Part shown: positions 18,190-26,970 of the stretch, piece after piece | Layout of the letters: each line of letters starts with the position of its first letter | Position numbering within the stretch: the stretch's first letter is position 1 | Source: Faecalibacter bovis | GTDB taxonomy: Bacteria; Bacteroidota; Bacteroidia; Flavobacteriales; Weeksellaceae | DNA: 64,000 nt | NCBI RefSeq assembly: GCF_017948305.1 | Contig: NZ_CP072842.1 | Location: forward strand, 412,001-476,000 | Direction of reading: 5' to 3' | The notes under the pieces: generated by a model | The model's input: the letters and a program-made list of their open reading frames with translations, nothing else | What the model was told of the DNA's origin: nothing | The model's database searches: none | Made by a program: the position numbers and the translations under genes

Positions 18190-18222
18190 AAAAACCTCAA
18201 CTAAATATGTTGAGGTTTTTTT
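18190..18222. terminator. Bidirectional terminator between pyrD and adk
   Basis: A 12-bp stem AAAAACCTCAAC/GTTGAGGTTTTT with a 7-base loop, with A-tract and T-tract on opposite sides; it serves the convergent genes on both strands. Confidence 0.85.
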
Positions 18223-18242
18223 ATGATAAAGTTGTTTTAAAC

Positions 18243-18827
18243 TTATTTTGCGTTTGCAGCATCAATTGCAGCATATAATTTATTTGTAATGTCTTCAATT
18301 GAACCTACACCGTCAATTTCCACCCATTTACCTTGTGCTTTAAAATGCTCTGCAACAATAGCAGTTTTTTCGTAGTATTCTTTGATACGATCACGAATAA
18401 TATTTACATCAACGTCATCAGCACGACCAGAAGTTTTACCACGTTCTAATAAACGTTCAACTAAAATCTCATCTTCTACAACTAAAGCTAATGTAACAGT
18501 AACATCATCGTTGTATTTTTCAGCTAAAATTTTATCTAATTCCTGAGCTTGAGCCGTAGTTCTTGGATAACCATCAAAAATATATCCGTGTTCATTTGGA
18601 TTATTATCTAAATGATCTACTAACATATTTGTAGTTACTTCATCAGGAACTAACTGTCCTTTACCCATATAAGATTGAGCTAATTTTCCTAATTCTGTTT
18701 CATTTTTTAAATTGAAACGGAATAAATCTCCTGTTGAAATTTGAGGAGTTGAATATTTTTCTTCTAAGAATTTAGCTTGTGTTCCTTTACCGCTACCAGG
18801 AGGGCCGAACAATACAATGTTTAGCAT
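18243..18827 (-). CDS. adk: Adenylate kinase
   Basis: A 194-residue enzyme that interconverts ATP+AMP and 2 ADP. P-loop G-P-P-G-S-G-K-G-T at 8-16, the AMP-binding I-S-T-G-D-L-F-R, and D-G-Y-P-R-T are present. The LID (R-G-K-T-S-G-R-A-D-D) is of the short type without zinc cysteines. It lies 7 bp downstream of hpt, forming a purine-metabolism pair with hpt. Confidence 0.96.
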   Translation of the reverse strand: MLNIVLFGPPGSGKGTQAKFLEEKYSTPQISTGDLFRFNLKNETELGKLAQSYMGKGQLVPDEVTTNMLVDHLDNNPNEHGYIFDGYPRTTAQAQELDKILAEKYNDDVTVTLALVVEDEILVERLLERGKTSGRADDVDVNIIRDRIKEYYEKTAIVAEHFKAQGKWVEIDGVGSIEDITNKLYAAIDAANAK

Positions 18828-18834
18828 TTTATTA

Positions 18835-19371
18835 TTAAGATTTTATTTGATAAATATCAGGTAAGTTTCTTCCGTAACCATCGTAATCTAAACCGTAACC
18901 TACAACAAATTTATCAGGAATAGTAATCCCTACTAAATCAACTTCTAAGTCTTTTTTGTATGCTTCTGGTTTAAATAATAACGTAGCAACTTTTAAAGAT
19001 TTTACGTTTTTCTCTTTTAAAATGCGGTGTAACTCTACTAAAGTGTTTCCAGTATCCACAATATCCTCTAAAATTATTACGTGACGTCCTTCCACATTCA
19101 TAGGAATATCCATTTGGATTTGAATTTTTCCTGTTGATTCTGTACCCTCGTAAGATTTTAATTTTAAGAAAGAGATTTCACAATTTCCTGGATATTGCTT
19201 TAAAAAGTCACTCATGAACATTACAACTCCATTTAAAACTCCAATAAAGATAGGCGTCTCGTCTTTGTACTCTTCGTACACTTTGTTAGCCATTTCTTTA
19301 ATTGATTGTTCGATTTCTTCAAAAGCAATGTACGGTATAAATTTCTTACCGTGAATTTCTATTTCATTCAT
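18835..19371 (-). CDS. hpt: Hypoxanthine phosphoribosyltransferase
   Basis: A 178-residue purine salvage enzyme that makes IMP (and GMP) from hypoxanthine (guanine) and PRPP. The PRPP loop I-L-E-D-I-V-D-T-G-N-T-L is at about residues 101-112, and the V-V-G-Y-G-L-D-Y motif near the C-terminus binds the base. It is upstream of adk with a 7-bp gap. Confidence 0.93.
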   Translation of the reverse strand: MNEIEIHGKKFIPYIAFEEIEQSIKEMANKVYEEYKDETPIFIGVLNGVVMFMSDFLKQYPGNCEISFLKLKSYEGTESTGKIQIQMDIPMNVEGRHVIILEDIVDTGNTLVELHRILKEKNVKSLKVATLLFKPEAYKKDLEVDLVGITIPDKFVVGYGLDYDGYGRNLPDIYQIKS

Positions 19372-19428
19372 TTTTTAAGATATTCAAATATACTATTTTG
19401 GATAAAGCTTGCAAAAATTTTCGGAAAA

Positions 19429-20790
19429 TTAAATTGTCATCGAAAAAAGTCTGGTTTCAGGCTCGTTTTCTAACATTCGTAAATCTAAAGACATACAAAC
19501 ATTTCTTACATAAGGACGGCCTACCTCTTTTACTTCAATCCCGTTTTCCTTGATGATAATTAAACCATCATCTTCCATTCCCTTCAGCATCGATTTTACA
19601 TTCTCGATTCCGTTAAATTTCATGTTATCGTCTTCCCAAGAAGTTTCTAAATTACACATCAGATTTAGAATATGACGACGCATAATTAAATCTTCTTCTG
19701 TTAAAATATGACCTCTATATACTGATAATTCTCCTTTGTTTATAGAAGCTTCATATTCTTCCACTGTTTTCTCGTTTTGAGCAAAACTGTACCAAGAATC
19801 ACTAATTGATGAAACTCCTAAACCAATCATTACTTGTGTCTTTGATGAAGAATACCCCATAAAGTTACGATGTAATGATTTATTTATCATTGATTGATAC
19901 ATTGAATCATGTTCTAAAGCAAAATGATCCATTCCGATTTCGAAATAATTCATTTCTTCAAACATTTTCTTACCTGTTTCGTACAATTTACGTTTTAATT
20001 CTGGAGAAGGTAAATCTTTCTCTTGAAAACCACGTTGTCCTACACCTTTTATCCAAGGCACATGTGCATAACTGTAAAAAGAAATACGATCAGGATTTAA
20101 CTCCTTTGTTTTATTAATCGTATGTATCATTCCTTCTAAAGTTTGGTGTGGTAAACCAAAAACCAAATCATGAGAAACAGATGTATAACCAATTGCACGT
20201 GCATCTTCAGTGGCACGTTTTACATTTTCGTAGGGTTGTACACGATTAATTGCTTCCTGAACTTTAAGATCATAATCTTGAACTCCATAAGAAACACGGC
20301 GAAAACCTAAATCGTATAAAACCTGTAAATGTTCTTTTGTTGTATTGTTTGGATGTCCTTCTAAACTGAATTCATGTCCTTTAGCAACAATTGATGTATT
20401 GATAATTCCTTCTAAAAGAATCTTTAAATTTTCTGGCGAGAAAAATGTAGGCGTTCCACCACCTAAATGGATTTCCTTTATTACTGGCTTTGTTGGCATA
20501 ATATCTAAATATAATTGCCACTCTTTAAGAACCGTTGTAATATAAGGTTGCTCTACAGCGTGTTGTTTTGTGATTCGTTTATTACATGCACAAAAAGTAC
20601 ACAACGATTCGCAAAACGGTAAATGGATATATAAAGAGATTCCTTCAGTTTCATTACTTTCTAAGAATGACTTCTGGAAAGTATCAATCCATGTTTGTTT
20701 TGTAAGACCTTCTTCGTCCCAAAAAGGTACCGTAGGGTAACTTGTGTAACGAGGTCCTGGAATATTATATTTCTGAATTAAATTGTTCAT
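19429..20790 (-). CDS. hemN: Oxygen-independent coproporphyrinogen III oxidase
   Basis: A 453-residue radical SAM enzyme that decarboxylates coproporphyrinogen III to protoporphyrinogen IX in heme synthesis. The cluster motif C-E-S-L-C-T-F-C (CxxxCxxC) near residues 62-69 is followed by an extra C-x-C-N-K as in true HemN, and L-G-G-G-T-P-T-F-F forms the SAM-binding strand. The N-terminal P-G-P-R-Y-T-S-Y-P-T is characteristic of HemN rather than HemW. An upstream ATG at 20808 is in frame, but M-N-N-L-I-Q-K-Y at 20790 fits the family better. Confidence 0.94.
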   Translation of the reverse strand: MNNLIQKYNIPGPRYTSYPTVPFWDEEGLTKQTWIDTFQKSFLESNETEGISLYIHLPFCESLCTFCACNKRITKQHAVEQPYITTVLKEWQLYLDIMPTKPVIKEIHLGGGTPTFFSPENLKILLEGIINTSIVAKGHEFSLEGHPNNTTKEHLQVLYDLGFRRVSYGVQDYDLKVQEAINRVQPYENVKRATEDARAIGYTSVSHDLVFGLPHQTLEGMIHTINKTKELNPDRISFYSYAHVPWIKGVGQRGFQEKDLPSPELKRKLYETGKKMFEEMNYFEIGMDHFALEHDSMYQSMINKSLHRNFMGYSSSKTQVMIGLGVSSISDSWYSFAQNEKTVEEYEASINKGELSVYRGHILTEEDLIMRRHILNLMCNLETSWEDDNMKFNGIENVKSMLKGMEDDGLIIIKENGIEVKEVGRPYVRNVCMSLDLRMLENEPETRLFSMTI

Positions 20791-20825
20791 AAGATATAAA
20801 AAACTCAAAATAGAGTTTAAATAAA

Positions 20826-20864
20826 TTTCTCAATGCTTAGAATTATTATCTAAACATTGAGAAA
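20826..20864 (-). terminator. Probable terminator after kdsA
   Basis: A 16-bp stem (one mismatch) with a 7-base loop; on the minus strand it is followed by a weak TTTATTT tract, so termination may be partial. Confidence 0.6.
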
Positions 20865-20886
20865 AATGTAAATATTTTAAAATTAA

Positions 20887-21696
20887 TTAGATAACAGCTT
20901 GTCTTACGCGGACAAGTTTTTCTAATAAACCTTCTAATAAATCTAATTGAAGCATATTTGCTCCATCACTTTTAGCATTTTTAGGATCTGGATGTGTTTC
21001 GATAAATAATCCATCTGCGCCTACCGCAATACCTGCTTTCGCAATTGTTTCAATCAATTCAGGCTTTCCTCCAGTTACACCAGACGCTTGATTTGGTTGT
21101 TGTAAAGAGTGTGTAACATCTAAAATTACAGGAGCATAATTTTGCATTACCGGTATTCCACGATAATCTACGACTAAATCTCCGTAACCTAACATTGTAC
21201 CACGCTCTATAATTGCTACATTATTATTTCCTGAATCAGTTACTTTCTGAACTGGAAATTGCATTGCTTCTGGCGATAAAAATTGCCCTTTTTTCAATGT
21301 TACATGTTTACCTGTATTTGCAGCTGCAACAACCAAATCTGTTTGTCGAACTAAAAAGGCAGGAATTTGTAAAATATCAACATATTCTGCAGCCATATCA
21401 GCATGGAAAGGCTCGTGAATATCTGTCGTTGTAGGTACATCAAATGTTTCTCCTACTTTACGTAATATTTTTAAAGCTGTTTCATCTCCAATACCAGTAA
21501 AACTATCAATACGAGAACGATTTGCTTTTTTAAATGAACCTTTAAATACGTAAGGAATATTTAATTTATCAGTAATCGAAATCACTCGCTCAGCAATTCT
21601 CATTGCCATATCTTCGTTTTCTATTGCACATGGTCCTGCAATTAAAAAAAAATTCGAAGAATCTTTATGTTTAATATTAGATATGTTTTGTATCAT
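20887..21696 (-). CDS. kdsA: 3-deoxy-8-phosphooctulonate synthase
   Basis: A 269-residue enzyme that condenses phosphoenolpyruvate and arabinose 5-phosphate to KDO-8-phosphate for LPS core. The segment L-I-A-G-P-C-A-I-E has Cys23 where metal-independent KdsA has Asn, which suggests the metal-dependent class. G-G-K-P-E-L-I-E and F-I-E-T-H-P-D-P are conserved barrel segments. The -7 box TAAATTTG (21708-21701, minus) ends only 4 bases before the ATG, and no other Met precedes the conserved core until residue 30, so the message is likely leaderless. Confidence 0.95.
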   Translation of the reverse strand: MIQNISNIKHKDSSNFFLIAGPCAIENEDMAMRIAERVISITDKLNIPYVFKGSFKKANRSRIDSFTGIGDETALKILRKVGETFDVPTTTDIHEPFHADMAAEYVDILQIPAFLVRQTDLVVAAANTGKHVTLKKGQFLSPEAMQFPVQKVTDSGNNNVAIIERGTMLGYGDLVVDYRGIPVMQNYAPVILDVTHSLQQPNQASGVTGGKPELIETIAKAGIAVGADGLFIETHPDPKNAKSDGANMLQLDLLEGLLEKLVRVRQAVI

Positions 21697-21700
21697 CTTG

Positions 21701-21740
21701 CAAATTTACATAATCTTAGCGAGAAATTTTAGTAATTTTG
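21701..21740. promoter_or_regulatory. Divergent -7 boxes for kdsA and the YgjV-like gene
   Basis: Minus strand TAAATTTG at 21708-21701 serves kdsA; plus strand TAATTTTG at 21733-21740 serves the gene at 21773. The plus-strand start, near 21746, is downstream of an in-frame codon at 21683, supporting the shorter gene. Confidence 0.5.
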
Positions 21741-21772
21741 ACTATACTTTATCATTCTTAATTAATTACATT

Positions 21773-22006
21773 ATGGATTTTATTCTTGATACATCTACAG
21801 CCGAAATTGTTGGTTATTTAGCTTCGGTTTTCATTATTTTATCATTTGTTTTTTCAAATATTAGAACAATCCGAATCATTAATGCTATAGGTTGTGTTTG
21901 TTTTGTGATTTACGCAGCTGCGTATGATGCTTGGCCTGTTTTAATTCCTAATGCAATTTTACTATTTGTTCAAGTTTATTATCTTATTTTTAAACCTGGA
22001 AAATAA
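21773..22006 (+). CDS. YgjV-like small membrane protein
   Basis: A 77-residue inner-membrane protein with three hydrophobic segments. E-I-V-G-Y-L-A-S-V-F-I-I-L-S-F followed by R-T-I-R-I-I-N-A-I-G-C-V-C-F resembles the YgjV/lipid-A-biosynthesis N-terminal-like family of small helical membrane proteins. Function unknown. Start chosen at 21773 because the promoter lies downstream of the longer frame start. The following glycosyltransferase begins about 10 bp after its stop. Confidence 0.65.
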   Translation: MDFILDTSTAEIVGYLASVFIILSFVFSNIRTIRIINAIGCVCFVIYAAAYDAWPVLIPNAILLFVQVYYLIFKPGK

Positions 22007-22016
22007 ATTTAAAAAA

Positions 22017-23141
22017 TTGAAAGTAATTTCTGCCGTAATTAACAACATAGAAACAGATCAAAGAGTTGATAAAGTCTGTAATTCTTTATTAAAATTTGGA
22101 TATGATGTTGAATTAATTGGAACAACATTAAGAGGAAAACCTACATTAAATAAAGAATACAAAACAAGTTTAATTCCTATGAAATATCAAGTAGGTTTTA
22201 AATCTTATGCTGAATTTAATTTTAAACTTTTTGTTAATCTACTTATCAAAGCGGATAAAAACTGTATTTTATTGGCAAATGATTTAGATAGTTTATTACC
22301 ATTTTACCTTGTGAGTAAAATCAAAAAACTTCCTTTGGTTTTTGATAGCCACGAAATTTATTCTGAATTACCTTCTTTACATAATCGACCTACAACTAAA
22401 AAAATCTGGAAATCGTTAGAGCGCTTTCTTCTTCCACGAGTTAAATATTTTTACACAGTAAGTAATGGTTATGCAAATTGGTTTAAAAAGGAATACGGAT
22501 CAAATCCAGAAGTAATCAGAAATGTGCCGCATCTTCAAAAATTAAATGATACAGAAAATTTAATCTTTTTTAAATTACCACAAGTTCCAGAAAATCATAA
22601 AATCGTTTTATATCAAGGCGCATTAAACATGAGTCGCGGTTTAGAATATATGATTGAAGCAATGTTGTACGTAGAAAATTGCGTGTTTTGGATTGCTGGA
22701 GACGGACCTAAAAGAAACGAATTAGAAAAATTAGTTCAGGATTTTAAGCTTGATCATAAAATATTTTTTCTTGGTAATGTACCTCCAAAAATTTTAAAAA
22801 CAATAACACCTTTAGCTGAAGTTGGAATTAGTTTAGAACAAGATTTAGGAATTAGTTACAAATATGCTTTACCCAACAAAGTATTTGATTATTTCCAAGC
22901 GAAAGTTCCGATTTTATCAACATACTTACCAGAAATAAAAGCTACGATTGAACATTATGATGCAGGTCGAGTTATAACAAAACATGATGCGAAACACATT
23001 GCCGAAGAATTAAATATTTTATTGAAAGAAGGTAAAAAATCGTATCACGAAAGATTATCCAAAGCTGCACAGGAATGTTGTTGGGAAAACGAAGAACCGA
23101 AATTAAAAGCAATATTTGAACAAATAAAAAAGGTAGATTAA
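22017..23141 (+). CDS. Glycosyltransferase, GT-B fold (GT4-like)
   Basis: A 374-residue protein, assuming a TTG start at 22017. That codon gives the family-typical N-terminus M-K-V-I-S-A-V-I-N-N-x-E-T-D-Q-R-V; the frame also has an ATG at 21951, but this lies inside the YgjV-like gene and adds an unneeded hydrophobic stretch. G-A-L-N-M-S-R-G-L-E-Y (about 203-213) and Y-A-L-P-N-K-V-F-D-Y are the donor-binding and C-terminal domain motifs. It is likely to build surface polysaccharide or LPS, consistent with kdsA next door; donor and acceptor are unknown. Confidence 0.8.
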   Translation: MKVISAVINNIETDQRVDKVCNSLLKFGYDVELIGTTLRGKPTLNKEYKTSLIPMKYQVGFKSYAEFNFKLFVNLLIKADKNCILLANDLDSLLPFYLVSKIKKLPLVFDSHEIYSELPSLHNRPTTKKIWKSLERFLLPRVKYFYTVSNGYANWFKKEYGSNPEVIRNVPHLQKLNDTENLIFFKLPQVPENHKIVLYQGALNMSRGLEYMIEAMLYVENCVFWIAGDGPKRNELEKLVQDFKLDHKIFFLGNVPPKILKTITPLAEVGISLEQDLGISYKYALPNKVFDYFQAKVPILSTYLPEIKATIEHYDAGRVITKHDAKHIAEELNILLKEGKKSYHERLSKAAQECCWENEEPKLKAIFEQIKKVD

Positions 23142-23155
23142 ATTAATCTACCTTT
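23129..23155. terminator. Bidirectional terminator between glycosyltransferase and ftsE
   Basis: A 12-bp stem AAAGGTAGATTA/TAATCTACCTTT with a 3-base loop; the 5' arm includes the last codons and stop of the glycosyltransferase. Confidence 0.75.
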
Positions 23156-23182
23156 TATACTTATATTATATTTTAATCAAAG

Positions 23183-23875
23183 TTAATCTGCTAATTCTTC
23201 CGTCACTTCAAAGAAACGTCCCTCTTCACAACGAACCTTACGCGCAGGATAACGACGTATAATATCGTAATCGTGTGTAGCCATTAATACCGCACAATTA
23301 TTTTGTTTAGAAACAGAAAGTAACAAGTTCATAATCTCGTTAGAAGTTTCTGGATCTAAATTTCCTGTTGGCTCATCTGCTAAAATTAATTCAGGATGAT
23401 TTAATAAAGCACGCGCAATAGAAACACGCTGTTGTTCACCTCCAGACAAACGGAAAGGCATCATTTTTTTCTTCGACAACATCCCAACTGAATCTAATAC
23501 CTCATCGATACGAGCTTCAATTGAATTTTTATCTTTCCAACCTGTTGCTTTCAAAACGAATTTTAAATTTTCTTCAACAGAACGGTCCGTTAATAATTGG
23601 AAGTCTTGGAAAACAATTCCTAAATGGCGACGTAAATCTGGAATTTTACTTGTTTTTAAAGTTTTCAGATCCATTCCAACTACTTTTCCACTACCATTTT
23701 TCAATGGTAAATCACCATAAAGCACTTTTAATAAGCTACTTTTTCCACTTCCTGTTTTACCAATTAAATACACAAATTCCCCTTCTGCTAAAGTGAAATT
23801 CACATCAGATAAAACTAAATGATTACGTTGATAGATTGAAGACTGACTAACTTCAATTACATTTTTAACTTCCAT
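23183..23875 (-). CDS. ftsE: Cell-division-type ABC ATPase FtsE
   Basis: A 230-residue ATPase, with Walker A G-K-T-G-S-G-K-S, signature L-S-G-G-E-Q-Q-R, Walker B L-I-L-A-D-E-P and an H-loop in A-T-H-D. FtsE works with FtsX at the septum to control peptidoglycan hydrolases. A longer frame begins at 23932 but this lies in the rpmH terminator and upstream of the -7 box, so the ATG at 23875 is used. ftsX is not in this window. LolD-like ATPases look similar, so FtsE is my best but not only reading. Confidence 0.8.
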   Translation of the reverse strand: MEVKNVIEVSQSSIYQRNHLVLSDVNFTLAEGEFVYLIGKTGSGKSSLLKVLYGDLPLKNGSGKVVGMDLKTLKTSKIPDLRRHLGIVFQDFQLLTDRSVEENLKFVLKATGWKDKNSIEARIDEVLDSVGMLSKKKMMPFRLSGGEQQRVSIARALLNHPELILADEPTGNLDPETSNEIMNLLLSVSKQNNCAVLMATHDYDIIRRYPARKVRCEEGRFFEVTEELAD

Positions 23876-23895
23876 ACAGGTATGCGTCTTTTTTT

Positions 23896-23936
23896 CAAAT
23901 GTAAAAAAAAAGCCTGAAAGAAAAACCTTCAAGCTT
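23896..23936 (-). terminator. rpmH terminator abutting the ftsE promoter
   Basis: An 11-bp stem with two wobbles (AAGCTTGAAGG/CTTTCAGGCTT, 5-base loop) and a T-run at 23909-23903. The T-run runs straight into the ftsE -7 box TACATTTG (23903-23896). Its start near 23889 is 14 bases before the ftsE ATG. Confidence 0.7.
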
Positions 23937-23957
23937 ATTTTTTATAAATCGTAGCGA

Positions 23958-24116
23958 TTATCTCTTAGCTCTAACGGCGCTAACAGTTAATGCTTTTCTT
24001 CCTTTTTTTCTACGAGCCGCTAATACTTTACGACCGTTTTTAGAAGCCATACGCTCACGGAAACCGTGTTTGTTTCTTTTCTTTCTGTTACTTGGTTGAA
24101 ATGTTCTCTTACTCAT
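23958..24116 (-). CDS. rpmH: Ribosomal protein bL34
   Basis: A 52-residue, strongly basic protein that reads [20 protein letters not shown] and so on to the TAA at 23958. This is the L34 signature (K-R-T-F-Q-P-S, G-F-R-x-R-M, G-R-x-V-L-x-x-R-R-x-K-G-R), with a typical C-terminal extension. It packs against 23S rRNA in the large subunit. rnpA and dnaA, its common partners elsewhere, are not adjacent; its neighbours are ftsE and gyrA. Confidence 0.97.
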   Translation of the reverse strand: MSKRTFQPSNRKKRNKHGFRERMASKNGRKVLAARRKKGRKALTVSAVRAKR

Positions 24117-24391
24117 CTTTACTAAGTTTGTATACCATTACACGAATGGAATGGGTTATAAATAAAGTTATTTTATTAATTCAAAATTATATTTAAAGAA
24201 AATTACAAACTTTCTGAATTAATTCAAACCGTCTACCGTTCCCTTTATTTGTAATTTTCGAAGTGCAAATATATAAATTATTTCTTTCTAAACAACACAA
24301 AATTAAATATAAAATATTCAAATTGGTAAGTTATATCACTCCTATTTGTTGTTAAAATTTGTATCTTAGCCGTCTTATATAACAAAAGGAT

Positions 24392-26968
24392 ATGACTGAA
24401 GGAGAAAAACTGATCCCAATCAACATTGAGGATGAAATGAAATCGGCATATATCGATTACTCGATGTCGGTAATCGTGTCTCGTGCCCTTCCAGATGTAC
24501 GTGATGGTTTGAAACCTGTTCACCGAAGAGTATTATTCGGGATGTATGAGTTAGGAGTTTTTTCTAACCGTGCTTATAAAAAATCTGCACGTATCGTAGG
24601 GGAAGTTTTAGGTAAATTCCACCCACACGGAGACAGCTCTGTATATGATGCAATGGTACGTATGGCTCAACCTTGGTCGTTACGTTATATGTTAGTAGAT
24701 GGACAAGGTAACTACGGATCTGTAGATGGTGATCCACCTGCAGCAATGCGTTATACTGAAGCTAGACTTCAAAAAATATCAGACGAATTATTAGCTGATT
24801 TAGATAAAGAAACTGTCGATTTTCAATATAATTTCGATGACACTCTACAAGAACCAACAGTTTTACCAACAAAAATTCCTACCTTATTAGTTAATGGTGC
24901 ATCGGGGATTGCTGTAGGTATGGCTACTAATATGGCTCCACATAATTTAACAGAAGTTATTGACGGAACTATTGCATACATCGAAAATCGTGATATCATG
25001 ATTGACGAGTTAATGAAATATATTAAAGCTCCTGATTTCCCAACTGGTGGAACTATTTATGGTTATGAAGGTGTAAAGCAAGCTTTAGAAACTGGTAGAG
25101 GACGTATTGTTTTACGTGCAAAAACTCATTTCGAGGAAGTTCATAATCGCGATTGTATTATTGTGACTGAGATTCCTTACCAAGTGAATAAAGCAGATAT
25201 GATTGCTAAAACGGCTGATTTAATTAAGGATGGTAAATTAGATGGTATCGCAGAGATTCGTGACGAATCTGACCGTAAAGGAATGCGTATCGTTTATGTT
25301 CTTAAAATGGATGCTGTTCCTAATGTAGTTTTAAACAAATTATTTAAATATACACAATTACAATCTTCTTTCTCTGTTAATAACATTGCCTTAGTAAACG
25401 GAAGACCAGAGCAATTAAATTTAAAAGATTTAATTCACTACTTCGTTGAACACAGACATGAAGTTGTAATTCGTCGTGCTGAATACGATTTAAGAAAAGC
25501 ACAAGAACGTGCGCACATCTTAGAAGGTTACATGAAAGTAATTGGTACCCAAGATGATTTAGATCGTGCAATTAAGATTATTCGTGAGTCTGAAACTCCA
25601 GAAGAAGCTCGTCAAGGTTTAATGATGGCTTTTGGTTTATCAGAAATCCAAGCACGTGCAATCTTAGATTTACGTTTACGTACTTTAACTGGTCTTGAAA
25701 TTGACAAGATTCGTGCGGAATACGAAGAAATCATGAAAACAATTAACTACTTAAAAGAGATTTTAGCAAACGAAGAATTACGTATGCAAATTATCAAAGA
25801 TGAGTTAATTGAAGTTCGTACTAAATATGGTGACGACCGTCGTACAGATATTAATTACGCTGGTGGTGACTTAAATATGGAAGATTTAATTCCTGACGAA
25901 AAAGTAGTATTAACAATTTCTCGTTTAGGATACATTAAACGTACTCCATTATCTGAATACCGTAAACAATCTCGTGGAGGTGTTGGTAACAGAGCTGCCA
26001 CAACTCGTGATGAAGATTTCTTAGAATACATGGTACTGGCGACAAACCACCAATACATGTTATTCTTTACTGAAAAAGGAAAATGTTTCTGGATGCGTGT
26101 ATTCGAAATTCCTGAAGGATCTAAAATTTCGAAAGGACGTGCAATCCAAAACTTAATCAATATCGATCCAGACGATAAAGTAAAAGCATATATCCGTACA
26201 CACGATTTAATGAACGAAGAGTACGTTAATAATAACTACGTAACTATGATTACGAAAAAAGGTATTATTAAGAAAACTTCTTTAGAAGCTTACTCTCGTC
26301 CACGTGCAAATGGTATCAACGCTATTACAATTAAAGAAGACGATACTTTATTAGAAGCTTTATTAACAAACGGAGAAGGAATCATCATGATCGGAACTAA
26401 ATATGGTAAAGCCATCCGATTCTTAGATAATTCAATTCGTCCATTAGGAAGAAACTCTCAAGGTGTTAAAGCGATCAACTTATCAGATCATGACGATAAT
26501 GAAGTTATCGGTATGATTAATATTAATGACATCGAAACTGAAACTGTTTTAGTTGTTTCTGAAAATGGATATGGTAAACGTTCTTCTGTTGAAGATTACC
26601 GTGAAACTAAACGTGGAGGAAAAGGTGTTACTACTTTAAATATTACTGATAAAACAGGAAAATTAATCGCAATTGAATCGGTTACTGATGAAAACGATTT
26701 AATGATTATTAATAAATCTGGTGTAGCTATCCGTACAGGATTAAACGAAATCCGTGTGATGGGACGTGCAACACAAGGTGTTCGATTAATCAACCTTAAA
26801 AATAATGATGCTATTGCAGCAATCGCAAAAGTAGAGGTTGATGAAGAAGTTGTAGAAGAAGAATCGACAACAGAAAACGACGAACAATTAGTTGAAAATC
26901 AAGTTGAATTAAACAATGATCAACCAGCTGAAGAAACAACTTCAGAAGATGATCAATCAAATGATTAA
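24392..26968 (+). CDS. gyrA: DNA gyrase subunit A
   Basis: An 858-residue subunit that breaks and rejoins DNA during supercoiling. The catalytic tyrosine is Y121 in A-A-M-R-Y-T-E. The quinolone-determining region [10 protein letters not shown] has Ser82 and Asp86 at the positions of E. coli S83 and D87, i.e. the wild-type, susceptible-type residues. The C-terminal beta-pinwheel repeats contain Q-x-R-G-G-x-G motifs (e.g. Q-S-R-G-G-V-G), which supports gyrase rather than ParC, and there is an acidic tail. A TPR protein gene follows after 2 bp. Confidence 0.96.
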   Translation: MTEGEKLIPINIEDEMKSAYIDYSMSVIVSRALPDVRDGLKPVHRRVLFGMYELGVFSNRAYKKSARIVGEVLGKFHPHGDSSVYDAMVRMAQPWSLRYMLVDGQGNYGSVDGDPPAAMRYTEARLQKISDELLADLDKETVDFQYNFDDTLQEPTVLPTKIPTLLVNGASGIAVGMATNMAPHNLTEVIDGTIAYIENRDIMIDELMKYIKAPDFPTGGTIYGYEGVKQALETGRGRIVLRAKTHFEEVHNRDCIIVTEIPYQVNKADMIAKTADLIKDGKLDGIAEIRDESDRKGMRIVYVLKMDAVPNVVLNKLFKYTQLQSSFSVNNIALVNGRPEQLNLKDLIHYFVEHRHEVVIRRAEYDLRKAQERAHILEGYMKVIGTQDDLDRAIKIIRESETPEEARQGLMMAFGLSEIQARAILDLRLRTLTGLEIDKIRAEYEEIMKTINYLKEILANEELRMQIIKDELIEVRTKYGDDRRTDINYAGGDLNMEDLIPDEKVVLTISRLGYIKRTPLSEYRKQSRGGVGNRAATTRDEDFLEYMVLATNHQYMLFFTEKGKCFWMRVFEIPEGSKISKGRAIQNLINIDPDDKVKAYIRTHDLMNEEYVNNNYVTMITKKGIIKKTSLEAYSRPRANGINAITIKEDDTLLEALLTNGEGIIMIGTKYGKAIRFLDNSIRPLGRNSQGVKAINLSDHDDNEVIGMININDIETETVLVVSENGYGKRSSVEDYRETKRGGKGVTTLNITDKTGKLIAIESVTDENDLMIINKSGVAIRTGLNEIRVMGRATQGVRLINLKNNDAIAAIAKVEVDEEVVEEESTTENDEQLVENQVELNNDQPAEETTSEDDQSND

Positions 26969-26970
26969 TT

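Noticed and set aside
23876-23932. Longer N-terminus for FtsE
   Set aside because: It overlaps the rpmH terminator and lies upstream of the ftsE promoter.
24135-24149. Hairpin CCATT-ACACG-AATGG in the rpmH leader as an autoregulatory element
   Set aside because: Only 5 bp long and AT-rich; not convincing without comparative data.
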